A DNA stretch of 64,000 nt from Aromatoleum toluclasticum ATCC 700605 (GTDB lineage Bacteria; Pseudomonadota; Gammaproteobacteria; Burkholderiales; Rhodocyclaceae). Within the stretch, counting starts at the first letter, position 1, and every line of letters starts with the position of its first letter. Under the pieces are notes generated by a model. It had not been told where the DNA came from. It was given only the letters and a program-made list of their open reading frames with translations, and ran no database searches. The translations under genes and the position numbers were made by a program. The stretch covers positions 310,001 through 374,000 of the forward strand of contig NZ_KB899493.1 of the NCBI RefSeq assembly GCF_000378245.1, in the 5' to 3' direction. Of this stretch, positions 1 to 6,779 are shown one piece after another.

Positions 1-890
1 GGCAGGTGAACATCCTCGCCGGTTGCCACCTGACGCCGGGCGACATCGAGGAGATCCGCGAGACGGTCGAAGCCTTCGGCCTCACGCCCATCGTGCTGCC
101 GGACCTCTCGGGCTCGCTCGACGGCCACATCCCGGAGACCTTCCTGCCGCACACGCTGGGCGGCACGCGCCTCGCGGACGTGAAGCGCATGGGCGCCTCG
201 GCGATCACGATCGCGATCGGCGAGCAGATGCGCCCGGCCGCGGCGCTGCTGGAGAAGAAAGCCGGCGTGCCCTTCCGCGTGTTCGAGCGCCTCACCGGGC
301 TTGCCGCCTGCGATGCCTTCATCGCGCTGCTGTCCGACCTGTCCGAACAGGACGTGCCGCTGAAATACCGCCGCCAGCGCAGCCAGCTGCAGGACGCGAT
401 GCTCGACGGCCATTTCTACTTCGGCGAGCAGAAGGTCGCGATCGCCGCAGAGCCGGACCTGCTGTTCGCGCTGTCGCACTTTTTCGCCGACATGGGGGCA
501 ACGGTGAGCTGCGCGATCGCGCCGCAGGACGCGCCGGTGCTCGCGCGCGTGGCGGCGGAGACGGTGCGCATCGGCGACCTGGGCGATTTCGAGGAGCACG
601 CCGCCGGCTGCGACCTGCTGGTCACCCATTCGCACGGCCGCCAGGCCGCGGCGCGACTGGGCATCCCCTTCTGGCGCGCCGGCTTGCCGACCTTCGACCG
701 ACTGGGCGTCGCGCACAAGGTTTCGGTCGGCTATCGCGGCACGCGCGATCTGATCTTCGAGGTGGGCAATGTCTTCATGGAGCAACTGCACGCGCATGAA
801 CAGCACGTCACCCCCGCCAGCCTGCGGCCCGACCTCCACCGAGCCGGCCCCGCGCCGGCCGTGGATGCGCCGGCTCGCGCTGGTCACTGA
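1..890 (+). CDS. nifN: NifN, nitrogenase cofactor scaffold subunit (3' part; gene cut by window start)
   Basis: The window opens inside this gene; the frame is already open at base 3, so the natural start is outside. About 295 codons are visible against roughly 450-460 for the family. NifN pairs with NifE as the scaffold on which the iron-molybdenum cofactor precursor is matured. Family traits seen are the stretch HSHGRQAAARLGIPFWRAG and, later, GYRGTRDLIFEVGN, followed by an Ala/Pro-rich tail of about 35 residues that is probably not part of the fold. nifX starts 22 bases downstream, so the two are almost certainly co-transcribed from a promoter upstream of the window. Confidence 0.93.
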   Translation, partial: QVNILAGCHLTPGDIEEIRETVEAFGLTPIVLPDLSGSLDGHIPETFLPHTLGGTRLADVKRMGASAITIAIGEQMRPAAALLEKKAGVPFRVFERLTGLAACDAFIALLSDLSEQDVPLKYRRQRSQLQDAMLDGHFYFGEQKVAIAAEPDLLFALSHFFADMGATVSCAIAPQDAPVLARVAAETVRIGDLGDFEEHAAGCDLLVTHSHGRQAAARLGIPFWRAGLPTFDRLGVAHKVSVGYRGTRDLIFEVGNVFMEQLHAHEQHVTPASLRPDLHRAGPAPAVDAPARAGH

Positions 891-912
891 TTCGCCATTG
901 GGAGAACTCGGC

Positions 913-1341
913 ATGAAAGTCGCCTTTGCAACGGAGAACCTGATCGACGTGGACGCCCACTTCGGCTGGGCGAAGAAGATCGCGATCTACGAAGTGCAGC
1001 CGGACGCAAGCCGGCTGGTCGAAGTCGTCGAGTTCGCCGGCGATCTCGCCGAGGACGGCACCGAGGACAAGCTCGTGCCCAAGCTCGACGCGGTGCGCGA
1101 TTGCGCGATGCTGTACGTGGCGGCGATCGGCGGCTCGGCGGCGGCCAAGGTCGTGAACCTGCGCGTGCATCCGGTGAAGGTGGCGAACCCGCAGCCGATC
1201 GCGACGATCATCGAGCGCCTGCAGGAGGTGCTCAAGGGCACGCCGCCGCCGTGGCTACGCAAGGTGCTGCTGAAGGGCCGCGAGCGCAGCTTCGATTTCG
1301 ATGCGGAGCATGACGCCGCGAGCGAGGCCGAACATGCCTGA
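913..1341 (+). CDS. nifX: NifX, cofactor-precursor carrier
   Basis: A 142-residue protein of the NifX/NafY/NifB-C-terminal family (dinitrogenase iron-molybdenum cofactor binding fold). It binds FeMo-co precursors in transit between NifB, NifEN and apo-nitrogenase. The N terminus MKVAFATENLIDVDAHFGWA carries the family start and the DxHFG motif. The ATG at 913 was chosen because GGGAGAA lies just upstream and the family begins there; the frame is open further upstream into nifN, which is a shadow. Its stop overlaps the start of the next gene, which means translational coupling. Confidence 0.95.
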   Translation: MKVAFATENLIDVDAHFGWAKKIAIYEVQPDASRLVEVVEFAGDLAEDGTEDKLVPKLDAVRDCAMLYVAAIGGSAAAKVVNLRVHPVKVANPQPIATIIERLQEVLKGTPPPWLRKVLLKGRERSFDFDAEHDAASEAEHA

Positions 1342-1807
1342 CGCCCTCGCCCCCGACGAGGCGGCCGTCGTCATCGCCGCATCGCCCTTCCTCGCGGAGC
1401 TGGTCAAGCTGATCCGCGCCCAGGACACCTTCGGCCGGCGCGAGCACAAGAGCGATGCCGACATCCTCAAGCCCTTCGTCGTCGACAAGGCCGCGCGCAA
1501 GCTGATCTCCATCATCGACGATCCGGGCCCGGAGGTGATGGCGCGGGTGGAACTGTTCTACAACGCCGCCGGCCTCGCGATCGAGCGCCGCACGGGGCTC
1601 ATCGCGACACCGACGATCAAGCTCAACCACGAAGGCTTCGGCCGCGCGATGCTGACGACGGGGCGCCTGATCGTGTTCTCGAAATACCACCGCGACATCC
1701 ACCGCTTCGGCTTCGACACGCTGCAGGCGCTCGCCGAAGCCGGCGACCGCATCGTCGGCGAGGCGGCGGAGCTCATCGGCCGCTTCCCCGAGATCGCGAA
1801 TTTCTGA
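1334..1807 (+). CDS. NifX-associated nitrogen fixation protein (DUF269)
   Basis: A 157-residue protein of the DUF269 family, which is found almost only next to nifX in diazotrophs. Its biochemical role is not settled; co-occurrence suggests a part in cofactor assembly or storage. Visible family segments are LVKLIRAQDTFGRRE near residue 25 and GLIATPTIKLNHEGFGRAML near the middle. The ATG at 1334 overlaps the nifX stop by 8 bases, so the two are translated together. A longer in-frame start at 1301 lies inside nifX and is less likely. Confidence 0.92.
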   Translation: MPDALAPDEAAVVIAASPFLAELVKLIRAQDTFGRREHKSDADILKPFVVDKAARKLISIIDDPGPEVMARVELFYNAAGLAIERRTGLIATPTIKLNHEGFGRAMLTTGRLIVFSKYHRDIHRFGFDTLQALAEAGDRIVGEAAELIGRFPEIANF

Positions 1808-1818
1808 GGTGAACATCG

Positions 1819-2010
1819 ATGACGAGTGATGAACTGAAAGCGCTGGTGAAGAAGCTCAACGCGCAGGCGACCCAGGCCAAGATGGACCTGCACGACCTGT
1901 CCGAGGAACTGCCGATTGGCTGGGAGCGCATCCCCGAGCAGGCGCAGAAGACTTTCGAGGCCTACGCGAAGCTCGCCGAAGCGCGTACCCGGCTGGCCGC
2001 CGCCGGTTGA
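1819..2010 (+). CDS. DUF683 nif-cluster small protein
   Basis: A 63-residue, charged and helical protein of the DUF683/CCE_0567 family, which normally follows the DUF269 gene in nif operons. The segment DLHDLSEELPIGWERIPE in the middle is the family signature, flanked by two amphipathic helices that could form a helical hairpin. Its function is unknown; a small adaptor or chaperone for the neighbouring proteins is only a guess. It starts 11 bases after the DUF269 stop, preceded by a GAGGTGA ribosome-binding stretch. Confidence 0.9.
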   Translation: MTSDELKALVKKLNAQATQAKMDLHDLSEELPIGWERIPEQAQKTFEAYAKLAEARTRLAAAG

Positions 2011-2045
2011 GCGCCGGATCCCGATTACCCTTTCACGGAGCAGCC

Positions 2046-2342
2046 ATGTCCCACTTCACCGTCACCCTGCCCTCGGGCGTCGCCTGGACGCCCAACTTCA
2101 TCGCCGCGATCAACCAGGACAAGTGCATCGGCTGCGGCCGCTGCTTCAAGACCTGTGCGCGCGAGGTACTGCAGCTCATGGCCGTCGACGACGATGGCGA
2201 GATGTTCGCGATCGAGGACGAAGACGAGGAATACGAGAAGAAGGTGATGCACATCGCGCACCCGGAGAGCTGCGTCGGCTGCGAGTCGTGCAACAACAAC
2301 TGTGCGCGGCGCTGCATCTCCTATGCGCCGAAGGCGATGTAA
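2046..2342 (+). CDS. fdxB: Nif-specific ferredoxin III, 2[4Fe-4S]
   Basis: A 98-residue ferredoxin of the nif-specific FdxB family. It has two cysteine clusters, CIGCGRCFKTC near residue 26 and CVGCESCNNNCARRC near residue 75. They are separated by a long acidic loop (DDDGEMFAIEDEDEEYEKK) that is typical of this family. It carries low-potential electrons, probably for nitrogenase or for cofactor synthesis. The ATG at 2046 follows CACGGAG; a longer frame from 2007 overlaps DUF683 and is not needed. nifQ starts 1 base after its stop. Confidence 0.93.
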   Translation: MSHFTVTLPSGVAWTPNFIAAINQDKCIGCGRCFKTCAREVLQLMAVDDDGEMFAIEDEDEEYEKKVMHIAHPESCVGCESCNNNCARRCISYAPKAM

Positions 2343-2343
2343 C

Positions 2344-2772
2344 ATGCGCCCCGCCGCCGCATACCTCGCGATGATAGCCGCGCGCTGGAAGCCCGGCGGC
2401 AGCCTGTTCGCCGCCGGCGCGCGCCACGACGAGTACGAGGACGTGCGCCGCCTGCTGCTGCAGGGCGCCGCGGGGCGCAGCGCCGACGTGGTCGCGCTGG
2501 CCGAATGCGTCGCGCGCGCCTGCATGGGCGAGGACCACCTGTGGCACGACCTCGGCCTGCCTTCGCGCGCCGAGTTGTCCGCGCTACTGCACGAGCACTT
2601 CCCGCGCCTCGCCGGACGAAACGTGAACGGCATGCGCTGGAAGAAGTTCTTCTACAAGCAGCTGTGCGAAGAGGTCGGCATCAGCGCCTGCCGCGCGCCG
2701 TCCTGCGGCGTGTGCGCCCACCACGGCGAATGCTTCGGCAGCGAGGATCTGCCGCTGCTCGCCTTCGCCTGA
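2344..2772 (+). CDS. nifQ: NifQ, molybdenum donor for FeMo-co
   Basis: A 142-residue NifQ protein, which holds a Mo-Fe-S cluster and passes molybdenum to NifEN/NifH. The C-terminal half has MRWKKFFYKQLCE followed by the cysteine motif C-x4-C-x2-C-x5-C (CRAPSCGVCAHHGEC), the metal site of the family. The ATG at 2344 directly follows the fdxB stop (stop at 2340-2342), so it is probably the last gene of this operon. It is convergent with rseC, whose stop is only 3 bases away, leaving no room for a separate terminator. Confidence 0.93.
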   Translation: MRPAAAYLAMIAARWKPGGSLFAAGARHDEYEDVRRLLLQGAAGRSADVVALAECVARACMGEDHLWHDLGLPSRAELSALLHEHFPRLAGRNVNGMRWKKFFYKQLCEEVGISACRAPSCGVCAHHGECFGSEDLPLLAFA

Positions 2773-2775
2773 GCA

Positions 2776-3201
2776 TCAGTCTCCCGCTCGGCCGCGCCGC
2801 AGCAGCTCGAGCGGCACCGACGCGGCGCGGAACATCCGCGTGACGAGCACGCCCAGCACGAGGCCGCCGAACGCGCCCAGCACCGCGGCGACGTCGGTGT
2901 GCGCGAGCCGGTCGCCGCCGACCGCGCCGGCGACGATCAGCAGCGCCGGCAACAGGTAGCCCAGGAGCGCCGCACGGTTGATCGCATCCGGGTCGGCCGC
3001 GAGCGTCACCGCATCGCCCGGCGCAAGGCCGTCGCATGCGGGCACCGTCACGAGCGACACCTTGGCGCCGCCCGCGAGCTTGCCGACGCCGCAACGGCTA
3101 CGCTCGCCGCAGCTCGAACAGCCCTGCACCGGCACCGCGACGAGAGCCCTGCCCCCCTCGACCGACCGGACCACGCCCTCATGCGTCAGCACACCGGACA
3201 T
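2776..3201 (-). CDS. rseC: RseC/MucC family protein, partner of Rnf/Rsx complexes
   Basis: A 141-residue membrane protein of the RseC family. The N-terminal domain has a cysteine group CSSCGERSRCGVGKL near residue 30, and two adjacent hydrophobic helices follow (about residues 75-115). In enterobacteria RseC works with RsxABCDGE to keep SoxR reduced; in diazotrophs it is found near rnf. The ATG at 3201 was chosen because the longer frame runs back into the upstream gene. It is the last gene of the fdxN operon, which is under a sigma-54/NifA promoter, so it is probably a dedicated helper of the nearby rnf complex. Confidence 0.85.
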   Translation of the reverse strand: MSGVLTHEGVVRSVEGGRALVAVPVQGCSSCGERSRCGVGKLAGGAKVSLVTVPACDGLAPGDAVTLAADPDAINRAALLGYLLPALLIVAGAVGGDRLAHTDVAAVLGAFGGLVLGVLVTRMFRAASVPLELLRRGRAGD

Positions 3202-3217
3202 CGCAACAGGCCTCCGT

Positions 3218-4222
3218 TCAGAACGCGTAGGGCCGGTGCAGCCACTGTCGCACCACCGCCAGATCGCGCTCGGGAAGATAGGAAAACCCCGCCGCCGCGT
3301 CGGACGCGACCGCGGCCGGCACCCAGTGCCCCACCGCCTTGCCGGCGAGCATGCCGAAGTACCACGCCATCGGATAACCGACGGCGCGGTCGAAGGCGAG
3401 CAGCGCCGCGTGCAGCGACAACCCACTCGCGCCCTCGCGCGCGCCGAAGCGCGGGGCCTCGCCGGTCAGCGCGGGGATGGGCGTCGCACGCACGAGGGTC
3501 TGCCGGAAGCGGTCCAGATGCTCGCGCAGCGCGATCGCCCAGTGGTTGCAGAAGGCGGTCGCCGGCCCCGCGCTGGAGGCATCCCAGTCCGCGACGAAGC
3601 GGTGGATGGGCTGCGGTTCGAGCGCCTGCGTGCGCATGCGCGCGAGCAGATCGCCGACATGCGTGAGGCGGCGGAAGCGGTAGTGCGCGGCCTCGACGGG
3701 CGTGCCGCAGCGCGGCCCATGCTCGCCCGCGCACGCCTCGCCGCCGCAGGGCGCGTCGATCAGTTCGTCCAGCGTCCCGGGTGCAGCTCCGTCGCGGAAC
3801 AGCGGCGACGCCCAGGTCTCCTGCAGCGCCTCGACCTCCAGCTGGACGAAATCCGTGCTCGCCCGCCCCGGCGCCGCAGCCGCGAAGTAATGCGTGCGGC
3901 CACGCAGGTGGGTCGCACGCAGCGTCGAGCCCCCGTAGTCGTCGAGCAGCGCGCCGAGCTCGCCGTCGCGCGCCTCCAGTTCCGCGACTGCCCATTGCTC
4001 GAGATTGTCGGAGACGCGCACGCCGTCCGCGTCCATCACGCCCCCCAACCGGTACCAGCCGCCGCGGCACAGCACCTCGCGGAACGGCCAGTCGGGCAGG
4101 TGCTTACGAATCGCATGCGCGAGCGCCGCCGGCCCCGCGGCGGCGGGGGTCACGGAGCAGGCTTCGACGACGGGCTCGGCGAGCTGGCGGCAGCGCTCGC
4201 CCCAGGCAGTGGGCGCATTCAT
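3218..4222 (-). CDS. Unrecognised 334-residue soluble protein of the nif/fdxN operon
   Basis: I do not recognise this family. It is a soluble-looking, Ala/Arg-rich protein without a signal peptide or membrane segment. Visible features are three clustered cysteines at residues 159, 164 and 172 (C-x4-C-x7-C), which might bind metal, and a C-terminal half with conserved-looking aromatic segments such as AVGYPMAWYFGMLAGKAVGHW. The ATG at 4222 has AAGGAG six bases upstream; the longer in-frame ORF to 4345 overlaps fdxN and is rejected. It lies between fdxN and rseC and must share their NifA-dependent promoter, so a role in electron transfer to nitrogenase or in Rnf assembly is likely but unproven. 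Confidence 0.8.
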   Translation of the reverse strand: MNAPTAWGERCRQLAEPVVEACSVTPAAAGPAALAHAIRKHLPDWPFREVLCRGGWYRLGGVMDADGVRVSDNLEQWAVAELEARDGELGALLDDYGGSTLRATHLRGRTHYFAAAAPGRASTDFVQLEVEALQETWASPLFRDGAAPGTLDELIDAPCGGEACAGEHGPRCGTPVEAAHYRFRRLTHVGDLLARMRTQALEPQPIHRFVADWDASSAGPATAFCNHWAIALREHLDRFRQTLVRATPIPALTGEAPRFGAREGASGLSLHAALLAFDRAVGYPMAWYFGMLAGKAVGHWVPAAVASDAAAGFSYLPERDLAVVRQWLHRPYAF

Positions 4223-4280
4223 GCGGAGCTCCTTCCCGGATGGCCGGACGAGGCGCGCCCGGCCGCGGTTTGCACGCGCA

Positions 4281-4478
4281 TCACAGATAGACGATGCAGT
4301 TCTCGCCGGCCGGGCACACCGCCAGGCATTGCGGCGAATCGGCATCGCCGTCGCACTCCGTACAGGTGTCGACGGTGATACGGAAGACGCCGCCCTTCTC
4401 GGTGATCGACTTGGTCGGACAGGCGGGCTTGCAGTCGCCGCAGGCGGTGCATTCGTCGGCGATGATCTTCATGGCCAT
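4281..4478 (-). CDS. fdxN: Nitrogenase-associated 2[4Fe-4S] ferredoxin, FdxN type
   Basis: A 65-residue bacterial ferredoxin. The first cluster motif is CTACGDCKPACP. The second is C-x2-C-x8-C-x3-C with an extra trailing cysteine (CTECDGDADSPQCLAVCP), the pattern with inserted residues known from FdxN and Chromatium-type ferredoxins. FdxN-type proteins donate electrons to nitrogenase reductase. The ATG at 4478 has AAGGAG six bases upstream; the second ATG at 4472 is possible. It is the first gene after the sigma-54 promoter at 4560-4574, so strongly nitrogen-regulated expression is expected. Confidence 0.92.
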   Translation of the reverse strand: MAMKIIADECTACGDCKPACPTKSITEKGGVFRITVDTCTECDGDADSPQCLAVCPAGENCIVYL

Positions 4479-4559
4479 GGTGGGCTCCTTGATGACGGGA
4501 TGGGATCCGATTCCCCGCGCCGTCGCGACGACGACGCGGCGAGGCTCACGCGGCTTATC

Positions 4560-4574
4560 GCAAGGACGGTGCCA
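4560..4574 (-). promoter_or_regulatory. Sigma-54 promoter of the fdxN-orf334-rseC operon
   Basis: The minus strand reads TGGCACCGTCCTTGC, a perfect match to the -24/-12 consensus TGGCAC-N5-TTGC. It lies about 80 bases upstream of the fdxN ATG and points toward it. With the NifA site at 4653-4668, it indicates RpoN/NifA control. Confidence 0.93.
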
Positions 4575-4652
4575 CGCCCGACGAGATCACTCAAGCCACT
4601 GAAAACAAATGCAAACCATGCTCAGAACGGCCTTCGCAGGCCGCGTCGCGAA

Positions 4653-4668
4653 TGTCGGGTTTGTGACA
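4653..4668. promoter_or_regulatory. NifA upstream activator sequence (TGT-N10-ACA) for fdxN operon
   Basis: TGTCGGGTTTGTGACA matches the NifA site TGT-N10-ACA exactly. It lies about 80 bases upstream of the -24 element at 4574, the usual distance for a sigma-54 activator. Confidence 0.85.
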
Positions 4669-4744
4669 AGCGAAGCGCGACGTCGTACGGAACCCGCGGA
4701 CCGTAAAGCCATCGAACATTCGCCCGCCCCGACAGGACGACTCG

Positions 4745-5407
4745 ATGCACACCCCCTCCCCCAATCCCGACACGACCCGCGGCACGCTCCGCCGCCGCAT
4801 CCTGCGCTGGCTGGGCGGCCTCCCCTTCCTGCCGCTGGGGCTGGCGACGACCGCGGTTCCGGCCGGCGCCGCCACCCTGCGCCCTACGCCCGAGGATGAC
4901 ATCGGCCCCTTCTACCCGCTCGACTGGAACGGCGACATCGACGCCGACCTGACGAAGCTCGCCGGCGCACCGGGAAGCAGCGTCGAAGGCGCACTGCTGC
5001 GCCTCAGCGGCGCCGTGCGCGACACTACCGGGAAACCGGTCGCCGACGCCGCCGTCGAAATCTGGCAGGCCGACGCGCGCGGCCGCTACCGCCACCCCGG
5101 CGTCGATCCGCGCACGCGCGATCCCGCCTTCCAGGGCTTCGGCCGCACGATGACGGACGCCCAGGGCCGTTACAGCTTCCTCACGATCCTGCCGGGCAAC
5201 TACGGCACGCGCCCGCCGCACATCCACTTCCGCGTCGCCCAGCCGGGACGTGCCGAGTTCGTCACGCAGATGTACTTCCGCGGCAACAACCGCGAGGGCA
5301 ACGGCTACGCCCCGCCCGAGCGCGAATTCCTGACGGTCGCGCTCACGCCCGGCAAAACCGGCGCGCCGCAATCCGCCACCTTCGACATCGTCCTCGCCGC
5401 CCGCTGA
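4745..5407 (+). CDS. Exported intradiol ring-cleavage dioxygenase-like protein
   Basis: A 220-residue protein with an N-terminal export signal (RRRILRWLGGLPFLPLG, Tat-like but with only partial twin-arginine consensus). The intradiol dioxygenase/protocatechuate 3,4-dioxygenase beta fold follows. Seen are GPFYPLDW near residue 56, VEIWQADARGRYRHPG near residue 100, and the ligand region NYGTRPPHIHF near residue 155, which contains the likely Fe(III) Tyr and His-x-His ligands. Members open catechol-type rings, but exported single-domain members are poorly characterised and the substrate is unknown. It is divergent from fdxN and has no recognisable sigma-54 promoter of its own. Whether it takes part in nitrogen fixation is unclear. 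Confidence 0.8.
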   Translation: MHTPSPNPDTTRGTLRRRILRWLGGLPFLPLGLATTAVPAGAATLRPTPEDDIGPFYPLDWNGDIDADLTKLAGAPGSSVEGALLRLSGAVRDTTGKPVADAAVEIWQADARGRYRHPGVDPRTRDPAFQGFGRTMTDAQGRYSFLTILPGNYGTRPPHIHFRVAQPGRAEFVTQMYFRGNNREGNGYAPPEREFLTVALTPGKTGAPQSATFDIVLAAR

Positions 5408-5435
5408 GCACGCCCCCGGAGCATCCCGCGCGGGC

Positions 5436-5451
5436 TGTCGCAAAGACGACA
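5436..5451. promoter_or_regulatory. NifA upstream activator sequence for rnfA
   Basis: TGTCGCAAAGACGACA matches TGT-N10-ACA exactly. It lies about 120 bases upstream of the -24 element of the rnf promoter, just after the dioxygenase-like gene. Confidence 0.85.
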
Positions 5452-5571
5452 GCCGCGTCGGCTTTGTCAGGATTGCCCCCCGCGCCCCACCGTCACGCCT
5501 GCTCGCCGGGCAGCTTGTACAGCATCACAAGGTGCTGAATCCGCGGCACTTTCATCCCCACCCGGAGCCCG

Positions 5572-5587
5572 TGGCACGCTCCATGCA
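5572..5587 (+). promoter_or_regulatory. Sigma-54 promoter of the rnf operon
   Basis: TGGCACGCTCCATGCA has GG and GC at the right spacing for -24/-12, with one change in the -12 part (ATGC for TTGC). It lies about 50 bases upstream of the rnfA ATG, with a NifA site further upstream. Confidence 0.88.
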
Positions 5588-5636
5588 CTAGCGCCCTCGT
5601 AGCGGCAACCGCCGCGACCGAAACACTGCGCAAGCC

Positions 5637-6224
5637 ATGACTGCCACGACCGAAATCCTGTTGCTGCTGCTCTCGACCGCCCTCGTGAACAACGTGGTGC
5701 TGGTCAAGTTCCTCGGCCTGTGTCCCGTGATGGGCGTCTCCAAGAGCATGGACGCCGCCCTCGGCATGGGGCTCGCGACCACCTTCGTCATCACGCTGGC
5801 GTCGGCGCTGTGCTGGATGCTCGACCGCTGGCTGCTCGCCCCCTTCGAACTCGGCTTCCTGCGCATCCTCTGCTTCATCCTCGTGATCGCCGCCGCGGTG
5901 CAGTTCGTCGAGATGGTCATCAAGAAGACCAGCCCCGCGCTGTACCAGAGCCTGGGCATCTACCTCCCGCTCATCACGACCAACTGCGCCGTGCTCGGAC
6001 TCGCCCTGCTCAACGTGCAGCAGAGCTTCGGCTTCATGAAGAGCGTGCTGTACGGCTTCGGCTCGGCGCTCGGCTTCACGCTGGTCCTGCTGGTCTTCGC
6101 CGGCCTGCGCGAACGCCTCGCGCTCGCCCGCGTGCCCGCCGCGTTCGACGGCGCGCCGTCTGCATTCGTCACCATCAGCCTGCTGAGCCTCACCTTCATG
6201 GGCTTTTCCGGCCTGATCTCCTGA
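5637..6224 (+). CDS. rnfA: RnfA, membrane subunit of the Rnf electron-transport complex
   Basis: A 195-residue protein with six predicted membrane helices. RnfA and RnfE form the membrane core of the Rnf complex, which couples ion flow to electron transfer between NAD(H) and ferredoxin. The N-terminal [18 protein letters not shown] and the central [16 protein letters not shown] carry the conserved cysteines of RnfA, one per half, which bind an iron-sulfur centre within the membrane. It is the first gene of rnfABCDGEH and starts about 40 bases after the predicted sigma-54 start site. The initiation region has only a weak ribosome-binding site. Confidence 0.96.
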   Translation: MTATTEILLLLLSTALVNNVVLVKFLGLCPVMGVSKSMDAALGMGLATTFVITLASALCWMLDRWLLAPFELGFLRILCFILVIAAAVQFVEMVIKKTSPALYQSLGIYLPLITTNCAVLGLALLNVQQSFGFMKSVLYGFGSALGFTLVLLVFAGLRERLALARVPAAFDGAPSAFVTISLLSLTFMGFSGLIS

Positions 6225-6235
6225 GGAGCATCACC

Positions 6236-6763
6236 ATGCTCGTTGCCGTCTCCAGCCTCACCGTCCTCGGCGCCGTTCTGGGCGTGCTGCTCGGTTTCGC
6301 GAGCCGCCGTTTCCACGTCGAAGGCAACCCCGTCGTCGCCGAAGTCGAGGCACTGATGCCCGGTTCCAACTGCGGCCAGTGCGGCTTCCCCGGCTGTGCC
6401 GGCGCCGCGGCGGCCATCGCCGGCGGCGAGGCGCCCGCCACCTGCTGCCCGCCCGGCGGCAAGGCGCTCGCGCAGAGCATCGCCGCCAGGCTGGGACTCG
6501 ACATCGACCTCTCGGCGGTCGCCGATGCCGGCCCGCAGCTCGCCGTCGTCACCGAAGACATCTGCATCGGCTGCTGCCGCTGCATCAAGGCCTGTCCGAC
6601 CGACGCGATCCTCGGCGGCGCCAAGCAGATCCACGCCGTGCTGCACGAGGCCTGCACCGGCTGCGGCAACTGCGTCGAACGCTGTCCGACCGAAGCCATC
6701 GGACTGAAACCGGTCCCGCTCACGCTCCAGCACTGGGTGTGGCCCAACCCGGCCCGCGCCTGA
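6236..6763 (+). CDS. rnfB: RnfB, iron-sulfur subunit
   Basis: A 175-residue protein with one N-terminal membrane anchor. The family Fe-S domain follows (CGQCGFPGCAG with a further Cys in ATCCPPGG), then two [4Fe-4S] motifs, CIGCCRCIKACP and CTGCGNCVERCP. RnfB is the entry or exit point for ferredoxin electrons. The ATG at 6236 follows a CTGAGGAG ribosome-binding site; the longer frame from 5720 is a shadow of rnfA. At 175 residues it is near the usual length for proteobacterial RnfB. Confidence 0.95.
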   Translation: MLVAVSSLTVLGAVLGVLLGFASRRFHVEGNPVVAEVEALMPGSNCGQCGFPGCAGAAAAIAGGEAPATCCPPGGKALAQSIAARLGLDIDLSAVADAGPQLAVVTEDICIGCCRCIKACPTDAILGGAKQIHAVLHEACTGCGNCVERCPTEAIGLKPVPLTLQHWVWPNPARA

Positions 6764-6779
6764 ACCCGGAACGCACATC

